The notes below the pieces were generated by a model. The model was not told where the DNA came from. It searched no databases and worked only from the letters and a program-made list of their open reading frames with translations. A DNA stretch of 55,409 bases from Flavobacteriaceae bacterium (GTDB lineage: Bacteria > Bacteroidota > Bacteroidia > Flavobacteriales > Flavobacteriaceae), in the NCBI GenBank assembly GCA_030683815.1, contig JAUXPJ010000018.1, positions 1 to 55,409 on the forward strand, in the 5' to 3' direction. Below, in pieces: positions 25,206-34,265 of this stretch (the first letter of the stretch is position 1; every line of letters starts with the position of its first letter). A program made the position numbers and the translations under genes.

Positions 25206-25625
25206 TTAATGTTTTGTTTGATAAGCCAATGCAAATAATTTAATTTGTTTAATCATAGAGACTAAACCATTAGCCCGGGTAGGTGATAAATGTTCTTTTA
25301 ATCCTATTTCATCTACAAAATAAATCTCCGTTTCTAAAATATCTGCAGGTGATTGGTTCGAAAAAACTCGGAGTAATAGGGCAATAATCCCTTTGGTTAA
25401 AATAGCATCACTATCAGCGGTATAATTTACTTTTCCACTATTTAACCCGGCATATAACCACACTTTTGATTGACATCCTTTAATTAGATTTTCATCTATT
25501 TTAAAAGATTCATCAATTTGAGGAAGTGATTTCCCGATATCAATTAAATATTCATAGCGCTGCATCCAATCATCAAACATGGAAAACTCATCAATAATTT
25601 CTTCTTGTATCTCTTTAATAGTCAT
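25206..25625 (-). CDS. sufE: Cysteine desulfuration protein SufE
   Basis: The 139-residue sulfur acceptor takes persulfide from SufS through Cys51 in ENLIKGCQSKVW (residues 45-56) and passes it to SufBCD for Fe-S assembly. The C-terminal SPTRANGLVSMIKQIK helix is typical. ATG 25625 is chosen over an in-frame TTG at 25631. -7 box TACCTTTG at 25642-25649 lies 16 bases upstream. It leads the sufE-sufT-DUF2480 (-DUF3078) operon; the sufBCD-sufS genes are not in this window. Confidence 0.93.
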   Translation of the reverse strand: MTIKEIQEEIIDEFSMFDDWMQRYEYLIDIGKSLPQIDESFKIDENLIKGCQSKVWLYAGLNSGKVNYTADSDAILTKGIIALLLRVFSNQSPADILETEIYFVDEIGLKEHLSPTRANGLVSMIKQIKLFALAYQTKH

Positions 25626-25641
25626 GACCAAAATGTTTTTG

Positions 25642-25649
25642 CAAAGGTA
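25642..25649 (-). promoter_or_regulatory. -7 box of the sufE operon
   Basis: TACCTTTG on the minus strand, an exact TAnnTTTG match 16 bases before the sufE ATG, back to back with the PfkB promoter. Confidence 0.6.
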
Positions 25650-25709
25650 AAATATTGATTTACTAAGTGATGAATAAAGTTAAAAAATATTACTTTTTTA
25701 CATCAATTA

Positions 25710-25730
25710 AGCTTACTCAAAAAGTAAGCT
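25710..25730 (+). promoter_or_regulatory. Operator-like inverted repeat on the PfkB promoter
   Basis: The perfect 8-bp arms AGCTTACT (25710-25717) and AGTAAGCT (25723-25730) with spacer CAAAA occupy the -33/spacer zone and end one base before the -7 box. The placement fits a repressor-binding site. Confidence 0.5.
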
Positions 25731-25731
25731 G

Positions 25732-25739
25732 TATATTTG
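25732..25739 (+). promoter_or_regulatory. -7 box of the PfkB kinase gene
   Basis: TATATTTG matches TAnnTTTG, 23 bases before the ATG at 25763. A longer coding start at 25667 would contain this box and is rejected. Confidence 0.65.
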
Positions 25740-25762
25740 CAGAAATATTTTTTGAAGTTCAT

Positions 25763-26686
25763 ATGAGTAAATTATTGATTGTTGGAACGGTTGCTTTTGA
25801 TGCTATCGAAACGCCATTTGGCAAAACAGATAAAATTTTGGGTGGAGCAGCTACTTTTATCGGCTTATCAGCTTCGCAATTTGATGTAGATGCTGCAATT
25901 GTATCTGTTGTTGGTGGCGATTTTCCTAAATCGTACTTAGAAATGTTGGAAGATAGAAACATCAATGTTTCTGGGATAGAAATCATCGAAAACGGAAAAA
26001 CATTTTTTTGGAGCGGTAAATATCACAATGATTTAAACACACGGGATACTTTAATTACCGATTTAAATGTCTTGGCTGATTTCAATCCGAAGGTTCCAAA
26101 AAATTATCAAGATCCGGATTTTTTGATGTTGGGAAATTTACATCCGGCAGTTCAAATGGCAGTTATCAAACAAATTCCGGTCAGACCCAAATTAGTGGTT
26201 TTAGATACCATGAATTTTTGGATGGATAATACTTGGGATGAACTGATGGAAGTGATTAAAAAAGTAGATGTAATTACCATCAATGATGAAGAAGCCCGTC
26301 AACTTTCGGGAGAATATTCACTGGTAAGAGCTGCACAAAAAATTCAGGAATTAGGCCCAAAATATGTAGTCATTAAAAAAGGAGAACACGGTGCCTTGTT
26401 GTTTAATGAAGATCGTGTATTCTTTGCCCCGGCTTTACCTTTAGAAGTTGTTTACGATCCAACCGGAGCGGGTGATACTTTTGCCGGAGCTTTCATAGGA
26501 TATTTAGCCAAAACAAAAGACATCTCTTTTGAGAACATGAAAACAGCGGTTATGTTTGGGTCTAATTTAGCGTCGTTTTGTGTAGAAAAATTTGGAACGC
26601 AACGAATGGAAGAACTTACATATGATGAAATTAATCAACGTATGTTTTTATTCAAGCAATTAACCCATTTTGATATCGATTTATAA
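25763..26686 (+). CDS. PfkB family carbohydrate/nucleoside kinase
   Basis: The 307-residue ribokinase-fold protein phosphorylates a sugar or nucleoside with ATP. GGAATFIGLSASQ (near 26-38) matches PfkB signature 1 region; DPTGAGDTFAGAFIGYLA (near 232-249) is signature 2 with the catalytic Asp and anion hole. TINDEEARQLSG and VVIKKGEHGALLF lie between. The substrate is not determinable; closeness to a purF-like gene suggests a nucleoside or ribose substrate (inference). The start at 25763 follows a -7 box. A strong terminator separates it from the next gene. Confidence 0.9.
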   Translation: MSKLLIVGTVAFDAIETPFGKTDKILGGAATFIGLSASQFDVDAAIVSVVGGDFPKSYLEMLEDRNINVSGIEIIENGKTFFWSGKYHNDLNTRDTLITDLNVLADFNPKVPKNYQDPDFLMLGNLHPAVQMAVIKQIPVRPKLVVLDTMNFWMDNTWDELMEVIKKVDVITINDEEARQLSGEYSLVRAAQKIQELGPKYVVIKKGEHGALLFNEDRVFFAPALPLEVVYDPTGAGDTFAGAFIGYLAKTKDISFENMKTAVMFGSNLASFCVEKFGTQRMEELTYDEINQRMFLFKQLTHFDIDL

Positions 26687-26689
26687 AAT

Positions 26690-26718
26690 AAAAATTCCGC
26701 CTAAAAGCGGAATTTTTT
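26690..26718 (+). terminator. Terminator of the PfkB gene
   Basis: The perfect 11-bp stem AAAAATTCCGC/GCGGAATTTTT (26690-26700/26707-26717) with loop CTAAAA is followed by T residues. Some read-through into purF-like is possible, since only 27 bases follow before the next ATG. Confidence 0.85.
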
Positions 26719-26745
26719 GTTTAATTTAAAACCAAATTACAACCC

Positions 26746-28638
26746 ATGAGCGACTTTATTAAACACGAATGTGGAATAGCTTTAGTACGATTATTAAAAC
26801 CGCTATCTTTTTATAAAGAAAAATACGGTTCCTATTTTTATGGAATTGACAAAATGTATTTATTGATGGAAAAGCAGCATAACAGAGGTCAAGACGGAGC
26901 AGGAATTGCAAGTGTTAAGATAGGGGTGGAACCTGGAACACGCTATATTGACAGAGCCCGATCCAATGAACAAAATTCGATTCAGGATATTTTTAAACAG
27001 GTTAACAAACAGATAAAATTTTCGATGCGAGATGTTGATGCCGATGATGAAGTTGCATTGCAAAGAGAAGTTCCTTTTATGGGGAATTTATTTTTAGGTC
27101 ATGTTCGGTACGGCACTTTTGGAGGGAATAGCATAGAAAATGTACATCCGTTTATCAAACAAAGTAACTGGATGTATAAAAATTTAATAGTCGCCGGTAA
27201 TTTTAACCTCACCAATACCAAACAACTCTTTAATGAGTTGGTAGAAATTGGTCAACATCCCAAAGAAATGACCGATACGGTAACGGTGATGGAAAAAATT
27301 GGTCATTATTTGGATGATGAAGTTTCAGAAATTTATCAGCGATTAAAAACAGAGGGGGTTTCAAAAAAAGATTCCTCGCCTATTATTGAAAAAGAGCTCA
27401 ATATTCAAAAAATATTACAACGTTCTGCTAAAAACTGGGATGGCGGTTATGCCATGGCAGGTTTGTTGGGTCATGGTGATGCTTTCGTTTTGCGTGATCC
27501 GGCAGGAATTAGACCGGCATTTTATTACCATGATGATGAAGTTGTAGTGGTGGCTTCAGAACGACCGGTGATACAAACGGTTTTTAATGTAAAAACAGCT
27601 GATGTTAAAGAACTAGAACACGGAAGTGCTTTAATCGTCAAAAAAGACGGGAAAATTTCTGTTGAAAATGTGTTGGAACAACTTCCTAAAAAATCATGTT
27701 CGTTTGAGCGGATTTATTTTTCTAGAGGAAGCGATGAATCCATTTATCAAGAACGGAAATTATTAGGAAAACATGTTTTTCCTCAGATATTGGAAAATAT
27801 CAATTACGATATAGAAAACACCGTTTTCTCCTATATTCCAAATACAGCAGAAATTTCTTTTTACGGAATTATAGCTGCGGCAGATGAGTACCTGAATAAG
27901 TCTAAAATTGATGCGATTTTTAAACAAGGCCGACAAATTAAAGAAGAAAAATTACAAGAAATTTTATCGGTTAGACCCCGAATCGAAAAAATTGCGATTA
28001 AAGATGCTAAACTTAGAACATTCATTTCTTCAGATTCTACCAGAGATGATTTGGTGGCGCATGTTTATGATGTTACTTACGGGGTTGTTAAACCAACTGA
28101 TAATTTGGTGATAATAGATGATAGTATTGTGCGCGGAACGACTCTTAAAAAAAGTATTTTAAAAATTTTAGATCGATTAAATCCGAAGAAAATTATTGTG
28201 GTTTCTTCTGCTCCACAAATTCGATATCCAGATTGTTACGGAATTGATATGGCAAAATTGGGTGATTTTATTGCCTTTAGAGCTGCATTGGAATTGTTAA
28301 AAGACCGTCAGCAATTATCATTGCTTGATGAGGTTTATAATTTATGTAAAAAACAACAATTAACTGAAAATACAGTAGCTGAAAATCATGTAAAATTGAT
28401 TTATGATCCATTCTCGCCAGTTGATATTTCCAAAAAAATTGCGGAAATGCTGAAAACAGAAGATATAAAATCTGAAATTGAAATTATTTTCCAAAAGGTA
28501 GAAGATTTACATCGTTCTTGTCCAAATCATCTAGGCGATTGGTATTTTACCGGAAATTATCCGACACCGGGAGGTAATAGAGTAGTAAATGAGGCATTTA
28601 TTAATTTTTTCGAAGGAAAAGATCAACGTGCATATTAA
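26746..28638 (+). CDS. Amidophosphoribosyltransferase-like protein (long form)
   Basis: The 630-residue protein has a class II glutamine amidotransferase domain. Its nucleophile would be Cys9 after removal of a short propeptide (HECGIALVR); NRGQDGAGIAS (near 46-56) and GHVRYGTFGG (near 118-127) are conserved. A phosphoribosyltransferase domain follows with the PRPP motif VIIDDSIVRGTTL (near 454-466). Canonical PurF is about 470-510 residues; this form has extra sequence in the N-terminal half and a longer C-terminus. I recall such long paralogues beside a normal purF in flavobacteria, so it may be purF itself or a paralogue. Confidence 0.88.
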   Translation: MSDFIKHECGIALVRLLKPLSFYKEKYGSYFYGIDKMYLLMEKQHNRGQDGAGIASVKIGVEPGTRYIDRARSNEQNSIQDIFKQVNKQIKFSMRDVDADDEVALQREVPFMGNLFLGHVRYGTFGGNSIENVHPFIKQSNWMYKNLIVAGNFNLTNTKQLFNELVEIGQHPKEMTDTVTVMEKIGHYLDDEVSEIYQRLKTEGVSKKDSSPIIEKELNIQKILQRSAKNWDGGYAMAGLLGHGDAFVLRDPAGIRPAFYYHDDEVVVVASERPVIQTVFNVKTADVKELEHGSALIVKKDGKISVENVLEQLPKKSCSFERIYFSRGSDESIYQERKLLGKHVFPQILENINYDIENTVFSYIPNTAEISFYGIIAAADEYLNKSKIDAIFKQGRQIKEEKLQEILSVRPRIEKIAIKDAKLRTFISSDSTRDDLVAHVYDVTYGVVKPTDNLVIIDDSIVRGTTLKKSILKILDRLNPKKIIVVSSAPQIRYPDCYGIDMAKLGDFIAFRAALELLKDRQQLSLLDEVYNLCKKQQLTENTVAENHVKLIYDPFSPVDISKKIAEMLKTEDIKSEIEIIFQKVEDLHRSCPNHLGDWYFTGNYPTPGGNRVVNEAFINFFEGKDQRAY

Positions 28639-28676
28639 AAAGAGTTTGTCTCAAAATAAAAAGAGACAGATTCTTT
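28639..28676. terminator. Terminator downstream of purF-like gene
   Basis: The 14-bp stem AAAGAGTTTGTCTC/GAGACAGATTCTTT with two G-T pairs (28639-28652/28663-28676) and an A-rich loop lies between convergent genes. Confidence 0.7.
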
Positions 28677-28695
28677 CTGATAACTATTTTGCTTT

Positions 28696-29670
28696 TTACT
28701 TCGTTATTTTCAAAGTTTTTAGGATGGCTTCTAGTTCAAACATATAATCACGTTTGTCTACCGCTGGCGCATAGGTGAATCCTTCTACCACTATAAACCG
28801 ATCGTTTTTTTCATCTATCACGGTGTAATTCAAAAATGGTCCTGCCATAAAATCGCCTTTTATTTCCCATTTTCCACGGACTTCAAAAGCTTTTCGTCCA
28901 GTTAATGTTACATCAAAAATGTGTGGAGAATAGGCTGCTTCTGTAATCATGTAAGAACCTTCTGGTCCGCCGGGAATATGTTTTTTCCCAATAGAATCAC
29001 GCATTGAAACGATATTATTTCCTTTTAAATCATTTTCAGATAAAATAGGAACTGAATAAACAATAATATTCATACTGCCACTGGGAATTGGATTTCTTAG
29101 CCATAAAAATGAACCATTATCATCTACCAATCGATATTTTTTTGGAATATTTAATTGAATCCCCAATGAATTAAGTGTTTTGAGTTTTTTGCTTTCCCAC
29201 GATTCTTTATTAAGCGTTTTTTGTGTAGAATACAAATCATTATCTTTAAAAACCTGTATTAACTCCCTTTGATGTTTTTCAATTAAATGTGCAATTGCTA
29301 TATTATCTTTTCCTGTAATTTGGATAATTCTTTGAGGTTTTGAATACACATCTTTTTGGATTAAAAACTTGTCTTCATTCCCAATTGAAACAGATAAAAC
29401 ACTTCTGCTGGTTTTAAACATACTTCCAAAATATTCTGGAGCTACTTGCGAAACGTTGAATTGTGTTTCCGGTTGGGGTAATCCTAAAACGGGTGAACCT
29501 ATAATTTTTCTGATTTCATCGCCTATTTCTCCTTGCCATTGAGTGTCTTTTATCACTACCAACAAATGGTTTATTTTTCCTGTTGATTCAGCTAAGATTA
29601 ACTCTGGTTTTTTATCAGAACAACTCAAAAAAAGCAGTATCGATAATAGCAGTACCAAATATTTTTTCAT
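28696..29670 (-). CDS. DUF4837 family lipoprotein
   Basis: The 324-residue lipoprotein has Cys17 (LLFLSCSDKKP). Recognisable DUF4837 stretches are HLLVVIKDTQWQGEIGDEIR (near 35-54), the LPQPETQFNV segment, NGSFLWLRNPIP, and YSPHIFDVTLTGRKAFEVRG. No enzymatic motif is seen. It is the last gene of a run xth, ompA-like, lytic transglycosylase, DUF4837 (spacing 11, 10 and 72 bases), a gene order I recall in flavobacteria, so a cell-envelope role is likely. Function unknown. Confidence 0.85.
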   Translation of the reverse strand: MKKYLVLLLSILLFLSCSDKKPELILAESTGKINHLLVVIKDTQWQGEIGDEIRKIIGSPVLGLPQPETQFNVSQVAPEYFGSMFKTSRSVLSVSIGNEDKFLIQKDVYSKPQRIIQITGKDNIAIAHLIEKHQRELIQVFKDNDLYSTQKTLNKESWESKKLKTLNSLGIQLNIPKKYRLVDDNGSFLWLRNPIPSGSMNIIVYSVPILSENDLKGNNIVSMRDSIGKKHIPGGPEGSYMITEAAYSPHIFDVTLTGRKAFEVRGKWEIKGDFMAGPFLNYTVIDEKNDRFIVVEGFTYAPAVDKRDYMFELEAILKTLKITK

Positions 29671-29742
29671 GTTTTTATATGTTTTTTTGAAATCTTAAAG
29701 CAGCATCAATTATGCCAATTGCAGTAATTTATCAATAAAATA

Positions 29743-31035
29743 TTATGTTCGTTTTGGATAAATGATTAAATATTGCCCACTTTTAATAGTGCTGTTTTTA
29801 AGGTTATTCCATTTTTTAATTTGACCAATATCAACTCCATATTTATGAGCTATTTTTCCTAAATTATCACCACTTTTCACTTTGTACCTTATCTTATCAT
29901 TTACAACTATATTTTGCGGAATTGGTATTTCAAATTTTTTAGTGTCTTCTGCAACAATTGCATAGATCATTTCTTCATTACTCACAAAACGTGCAGCAGT
30001 TGAAATAGGAAGCGTTATAAAATGGTTTTCACCCGGTATATTTGGAATGATATCTAATTTATATTGTGGATTTAAAAATCGGAGAAATTCAATATCAACA
30101 TCAAGAATTTTATTGATTTGTTCAAATGTGATTTGACTCTTGATGTGAATGGTGTCGGTTTCAAAAAAGTTTGCTTGAATTTTTTTAGGTTGCAAATTGT
30201 GCTCTTTTGCGTATTCCATTAAATAAAGTGTGGCATAAAAAGCAGGGACATAATTGGCTGTTTCTTTTGGAAGAAACGGTCTTAAACTCCAATAATTAGT
30301 TTTACCTCCAGATCTACGAATGGCTTTTGTTACGTTTCCAGGACCCGAATTATAAGCCGCCAGTGCTAAATCCCAATCGCCAAAAACATTGTAAAGCGTT
30401 GATAAATATTTACTTGCTGCTTCAGTAGATTTAATTGGATTGGAACGTTCATCAACATATGAATTTACTTTTAATCCGTATTGTAAGCCAGTTGGGTACA
30501 TAAACTGCCAAATTCCGGTGGCGCCAACGCGTGATTTTGCTTTAGCATTTAAAGCAGATTCTACAATAGCTAAATACTTTAGTTCTATAGGAATATTGTG
30601 TTTAGCTAAATTTTCTTCAACCATGGGAAAATAGTACTGAGATCTTCCGATGACATTTGCTAAGCTTGTTCTTCTTTTCTGAAGGTGATATTTTATAAGT
30701 TTTTCAAGTTCAGGGCTATATCCTATATTAAAAGGTGTTTTACTGTTTAAATACTTCAGACGTTCTATTAAAACTTCCGTAGGTAAATAAACTTCATCTA
30801 CATTTTCTATACTGTCTATATCTACAATAAAACTTGAGTTATCTATCAATTGAGATTTGTACAACTCTGAAAGCCAAAGACTGTCAATGTTTTTAGCTGT
30901 TTTATATGATTTTAAATTACTTTTAAAATACTCATAATTCAAACTTTGAATTTCTATGGTCGAATCTTTTTCTGCGGAGTCTGCAAATCCTTTTAATGAA
31001 AATAATATAGCAATTATGAGGGTTAGCTGCTTCAT
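29743..31035 (-). CDS. Lytic murein transglycosylase with LysM domain (MltD-like)
   Basis: The 430-residue exported protein has a signal peptide (QLTLIIAILFSLKGFADS) and a helical linker. An SLT domain (about 140-265) has catalytic Glu159 (KYLAIVESALNAKA), GATGIWQFMYPTG and LALAAYNSGPGNV. A middle region is followed by a C-terminal LysM (about 385-428, YKVKSGDNLGKIAHKYGVD). It cleaves peptidoglycan glycan strands to 1,6-anhydro products in the periplasm. The gene follows the OmpA-family gene by 10 bases in an operon, consistent with envelope remodelling. Confidence 0.92.
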   Translation of the reverse strand: MKQLTLIIAILFSLKGFADSAEKDSTIEIQSLNYEYFKSNLKSYKTAKNIDSLWLSELYKSQLIDNSSFIVDIDSIENVDEVYLPTEVLIERLKYLNSKTPFNIGYSPELEKLIKYHLQKRRTSLANVIGRSQYYFPMVEENLAKHNIPIELKYLAIVESALNAKAKSRVGATGIWQFMYPTGLQYGLKVNSYVDERSNPIKSTEAASKYLSTLYNVFGDWDLALAAYNSGPGNVTKAIRRSGGKTNYWSLRPFLPKETANYVPAFYATLYLMEYAKEHNLQPKKIQANFFETDTIHIKSQITFEQINKILDVDIEFLRFLNPQYKLDIIPNIPGENHFITLPISTAARFVSNEEMIYAIVAEDTKKFEIPIPQNIVVNDKIRYKVKSGDNLGKIAHKYGVDIGQIKKWNNLKNSTIKSGQYLIIYPKRT

Positions 31036-31045
31036 TTATTTCTAT

Positions 31046-31996
31046 TTAATCGTTTAATAATTTGGTTACTTCGTCTAAATTAGGCGTTAAAATGATTTCT
31101 ATTCTTCTGTTTTTGGTTTTTCCATCAGCAGTGGCATTTGATTCAATCGGATTGTATTCGCTTCTTCCGGCAGCTGTTATACGTTTTGGAGACACATTAT
31201 TATCTTGTAAAATTCTGACAATTGCGGTGGCTCTTTTAACTGATAAATCCCAGTTATCATTAATTACTGCTCCAGAATATGGAACGTTATCGGTATGTCC
31301 TTCGATGAGCACTTCTATATCTTTATTATCAGCCAAAACTTTGGATAATTGTACCACTGCTCTTTGGCCTTCATTTCCTACGGCCCAACTTCCTGAGCTA
31401 AATAAAAGTTTGTTTTCCATAGAAACATACACTTTGCCATTTTTATGAACAACGGTTAAACCCTTACCCTCAAATCCGGCTAAAGCATTTGAAATGGCAG
31501 TTTTCAATTTTTTCATGGCTTCGTCTTTGGATGCGATTAATCGTTCTAATTCATCAATTCTGATAGAACGCGCGTTCATTTCTCTTTGTAAGTTGGTCAA
31601 TCGTTCGTTTTCATCATTTAACTGACGTTCTTTTTCTTCTAATTTTGCCAATAAATTTTGATTCTTTTTCGCATTTTCGGCTAAAGCGGCAGAACTTTGA
31701 GATGATAACAACTCATAAGATTCTGTCAATTTATCGATTTCACTTTGTAATAAAACGGTTTTATTTTTAAGATGATCGCGTTGTAATTCCATATCAAGCA
31801 AACCATTTTTTAATTGTTTAATGGATTCTTCTTGATTGGCTTTAAATTTATCCAATGCTGTATTTTCATCAGTTAAAAGCATATTTGCTTTTCTTAGTTT
31901 ATCATAATTGTTTTCCAATTCGGTATATACTTTTTTGGATACACAAGAAGTTAAAAGACTAAATGTCAATATGGTAATTAAAATTCTTTTAAACAT
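31046..31996 (-). CDS. OmpA-family peptidoglycan-binding lipoprotein
   Basis: The 316-residue protein has a lipobox (FSLLTSC, Cys18). A long coiled coil covers about residues 25-170, rich in heptads of Leu, Lys and Glu. An OmpA C-terminal domain (about 190-310) has IEGHTDNVPYSG, WDLSVKRATAIVRIL, RITAAGRSEYNPIESN and NRRIEIIL, which binds diaminopimelate in peptidoglycan. It should span from the outer membrane to the wall. It lies 11 bases after xth and 10 before the lytic transglycosylase gene in one transcription unit. Confidence 0.93.
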   Translation of the reverse strand: MFKRILITILTFSLLTSCVSKKVYTELENNYDKLRKANMLLTDENTALDKFKANQEESIKQLKNGLLDMELQRDHLKNKTVLLQSEIDKLTESYELLSSQSSAALAENAKKNQNLLAKLEEKERQLNDENERLTNLQREMNARSIRIDELERLIASKDEAMKKLKTAISNALAGFEGKGLTVVHKNGKVYVSMENKLLFSSGSWAVGNEGQRAVVQLSKVLADNKDIEVLIEGHTDNVPYSGAVINDNWDLSVKRATAIVRILQDNNVSPKRITAAGRSEYNPIESNATADGKTKNRRIEIILTPNLDEVTKLLND

Positions 31997-32007
31997 ATTC
32001 TTATATT

Positions 32008-32772
32008 TTAATTGTTATCTATTTCTATTACAACGGGACAATGGTCAGAATGTTTTGCCTCTGGTAAAATATACGCCCTTTTTATTTTAGATTGAAGTGA
32101 TTCGCTAACTAAATGATAATCAATTCTCCATCCTTTATTATTATTTCGGGCATTGGCTCTATAACTCCACCAACTGTACTGATGCGGTTCTTTATTAAAC
32201 ATTCTGAAAGAATCTATAAATCCATTTTTTATAAAGTTATCGAGCCATTCCCGTTCAACAGGTAAAAATCCGGAAACGTTTGCATTTCTGATAGGATCGT
32301 GAATATCAATAGCTTGGTGACAAATATTATAATCTCCGCAAATAATCAAATTGGGAATTTCTTTTTTTAGTCGATTGATATATTGCTGAAAATCTGCCAT
32401 ATACTGCAATTTAAAATCCAATCTATCTCCATTTGTTCCAGATGGTAAATACATACTCATCACCGAAAAGTTATCAAAATCAACCCGAAGATTTCTACCT
32501 TCAAAATCCATATAATCGATTCCGGTTCCGTAAACTATTTTTTTAGGTTCCTTTTTTGATAAAATGGCAACGCCGCTATATCCTTTTTTATCGGCAGAAA
32601 ACCAGTAATTATAGGGATATAATTCATCAAACAACGATAAATCTAACTGATCTTTTTGCGCTTTGGTTTCTTGCAGACAAATCACATCGGCATTGGTTGA
32701 CTTTGCCCAATCTAAAAAACCTTTGGTAAGTGCAGCTCTAATTCCGTTGACGTTGTAAGATATTATTTTCAT
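32008..32772 (-). CDS. xth: Exodeoxyribonuclease III
   Basis: The 254-residue AP endonuclease/3'-5' exonuclease of base-excision repair starts KIISYNVNGIRAALTKGFLD (residues 2-21), with CLQETKAQ (metal-binding Glu, near 32-39), SGVAILSKK, ICGDYNICHQAIDIHDP (near 145-160) and C-terminal AKHSDHCPVVIEI with the catalytic His. Length and motifs match XthA; there is no signal peptide, unlike the secreted relative at 11338. It leads an operon whose other genes are envelope proteins. The upstream region 32773-32892 has short word duplications. Confidence 0.95.
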   Translation of the reverse strand: MKIISYNVNGIRAALTKGFLDWAKSTNADVICLQETKAQKDQLDLSLFDELYPYNYWFSADKKGYSGVAILSKKEPKKIVYGTGIDYMDFEGRNLRVDFDNFSVMSMYLPSGTNGDRLDFKLQYMADFQQYINRLKKEIPNLIICGDYNICHQAIDIHDPIRNANVSGFLPVEREWLDNFIKNGFIDSFRMFNKEPHQYSWWSYRANARNNNKGWRIDYHLVSESLQSKIKRAYILPEAKHSDHCPVVIEIDNN

Positions 32773-32892
32773 GGGTATTAGTTTGTAATGTTAAAATGTA
32801 ATAAAGTTGAAATGTTAGTATTTGGTATCTGGTATCTGGATAACATTAAACATTAAACCTATAATTCATCTTCAAATTTCCAAATTTCCAAA
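32773..32892. repeat. Short tandem word duplications
   Basis: Intergenic stretch with overlapping short duplications: GGTATCTGGTATCTGG (32822-32838), ACATTAAACATTAAAC, and AATTTCCAAATTTCCAAATT. No gene is seen; the pattern recurs in other spacers of this window. Confidence 0.55.
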
Positions 32893-33549
32893 TTAAAAAA
32901 CCATTTCCGGTATTTCTCCTTCGATGATTAAATTTCCTTCGGTTGCTTTTTGTATTTCTTCGACCGAAACTCCCGGTGCTCTTTCTAATAATTTAAAACC
33001 ATCTTTGGTGATTTCTAAAAAAGCTAAATCTGTTACTACTTTTTTAACACATTGTACTCCCGTTAATGGTAAAGTACATTTTTTTAATATTTTTGATTCT
33101 CCTTTTTTATTGGTGTGCATCATTGCTACAATAATATTTTCTGCTGATGCAACCAAATCCATGGCGCCTCCCATTCCTTTGACCATATAACCGGGGATTT
33201 TCCAATTGGCGATATCACCATTTTCAGCAACTTCCATAGCACCTAAAACGGTGAGTTGTACATGCTGTCCGCGAATCATGGCAAAACTTAATGAGGAATC
33301 AAAAATGGATGCTCCGTCTAAAAGTGTTACGGTTTGTTTTCCGGCGTTGATTAAATCGGCGTCTTCTTCACCATCGAATGGGAAAGGCCCCATGCCGAGG
33401 ATTCCGTTTTCACTTTGAAATTCTACGTTAATTCCTTTAGGTATATAATTGGCCACCAAAGTTGGGATTCCAATTCCTAAATTTACATACCAACCATCTT
33501 GTAATTCTTGTGCAATGCGTTTTGCGATGCCTATTTTATCGAGTGCCAT
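32893..33549 (-). CDS. scoB: CoA transferase subunit B (3-oxoacid CoA-transferase)
   Basis: The 218-residue beta subunit of a two-subunit family I CoA-transferase has VNLGIGIPTLVANYIP (near 22-37) and the active-site Glu in FQSENGILGMGP (near 48-59), which forms a glutamyl-CoA thioester. GGAMDLVASAENIIV near 127-141 is also typical. It transfers CoA between succinyl-CoA and 3-oxoacids such as acetoacetate. It follows subunit A by four bases. The exact acyl substrate is not determined by the sequence. Confidence 0.92.
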   Translation of the reverse strand: MALDKIGIAKRIAQELQDGWYVNLGIGIPTLVANYIPKGINVEFQSENGILGMGPFPFDGEEDADLINAGKQTVTLLDGASIFDSSLSFAMIRGQHVQLTVLGAMEVAENGDIANWKIPGYMVKGMGGAMDLVASAENIIVAMMHTNKKGESKILKKCTLPLTGVQCVKKVVTDLAFLEITKDGFKLLERAPGVSVEEIQKATEGNLIIEGEIPEMVF

Positions 33550-33553
33550 AGTG

Positions 33554-34255
33554 TTACAATTTTGGTCTTACAGTTCGTTGTTCTATTCTTTTTTCGTAAT
33601 CTTTCCCTTGAAATATTCGTTGAACAAATATACCTGGAGTATGAATTTCATTCGGATTTAACTTACCAACTTCAACTAATTCTTCAACCTCAGCAACCGT
33701 TATTTTACCGGCCATTGCCATCATCGGATTGAAATTTCTGGCGGTTCCTTTAAAAATTAAATTTCCTGCCGCATCTCCTTTCCATGCTTTAATAAAGGAA
33801 AAATCTGCGTGAAGTGCTTCTTCTAATACATACATTTTTTCGTTGTATTCACGCGTTTCTTTTCCTTCTGCTATTTCAGTTCCGTAACCTGCCGGAGTGA
33901 AGAAAGCAGGAATTCCGGCGCCTGCAGCTCTGCAGCGTTCTGCTAAAGTTCCTTGCGGAATTAAATCTACTTCCAATTCACCACTTAACATTTGGCGTTC
34001 AAATTCATCATTTTCTCCAACATATGAAGAAATCATCTTTTTTATTTGCTTTTTTTGCAACAATAAACCTAAACCGAAATCATCAACTCCCGCATTGTTA
34101 GAAATACAGGTAAGATTTTTCACTTCAAGTTTTACCAATTCGGAAATACAATTTTCCGGAATTCCGCATAAACCAAATCCGCCCAACATCAATGTCATTC
34201 CATCTTTAACACCTGTTAGAGCTTCGTGTACATTTTTTACTGTTTTGTTTATCAT
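33554..34255 (-). CDS. scoA: CoA transferase subunit A (3-oxoacid CoA-transferase)
   Basis: The 233-residue alpha subunit has [20 protein letters not shown] (near 22-41), the CoA-transferase 1 signature, with [33 protein letters not shown] and a C-terminal [14 protein letters not shown]. It pairs with the scoB product, whose gene starts four bases downstream. Its ATG is 10 bases after the PBP1A stop, so these metabolic genes appear to be read through from the ricT-gldH-PBP1A operon unless an internal promoter exists. Confidence 0.92.
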   Translation of the reverse strand: MINKTVKNVHEALTGVKDGMTLMLGGFGLCGIPENCISELVKLEVKNLTCISNNAGVDDFGLGLLLQKKQIKKMISSYVGENDEFERQMLSGELEVDLIPQGTLAERCRAAGAGIPAFFTPAGYGTEIAEGKETREYNEKMYVLEEALHADFSFIKAWKGDAAGNLIFKGTARNFNPMMAMAGKITVAEVEELVEVGKLNPNEIHTPGIFVQRIFQGKDYEKRIEQRTVRPKL

Positions 34256-34265
34256 TCAGTTAGTT

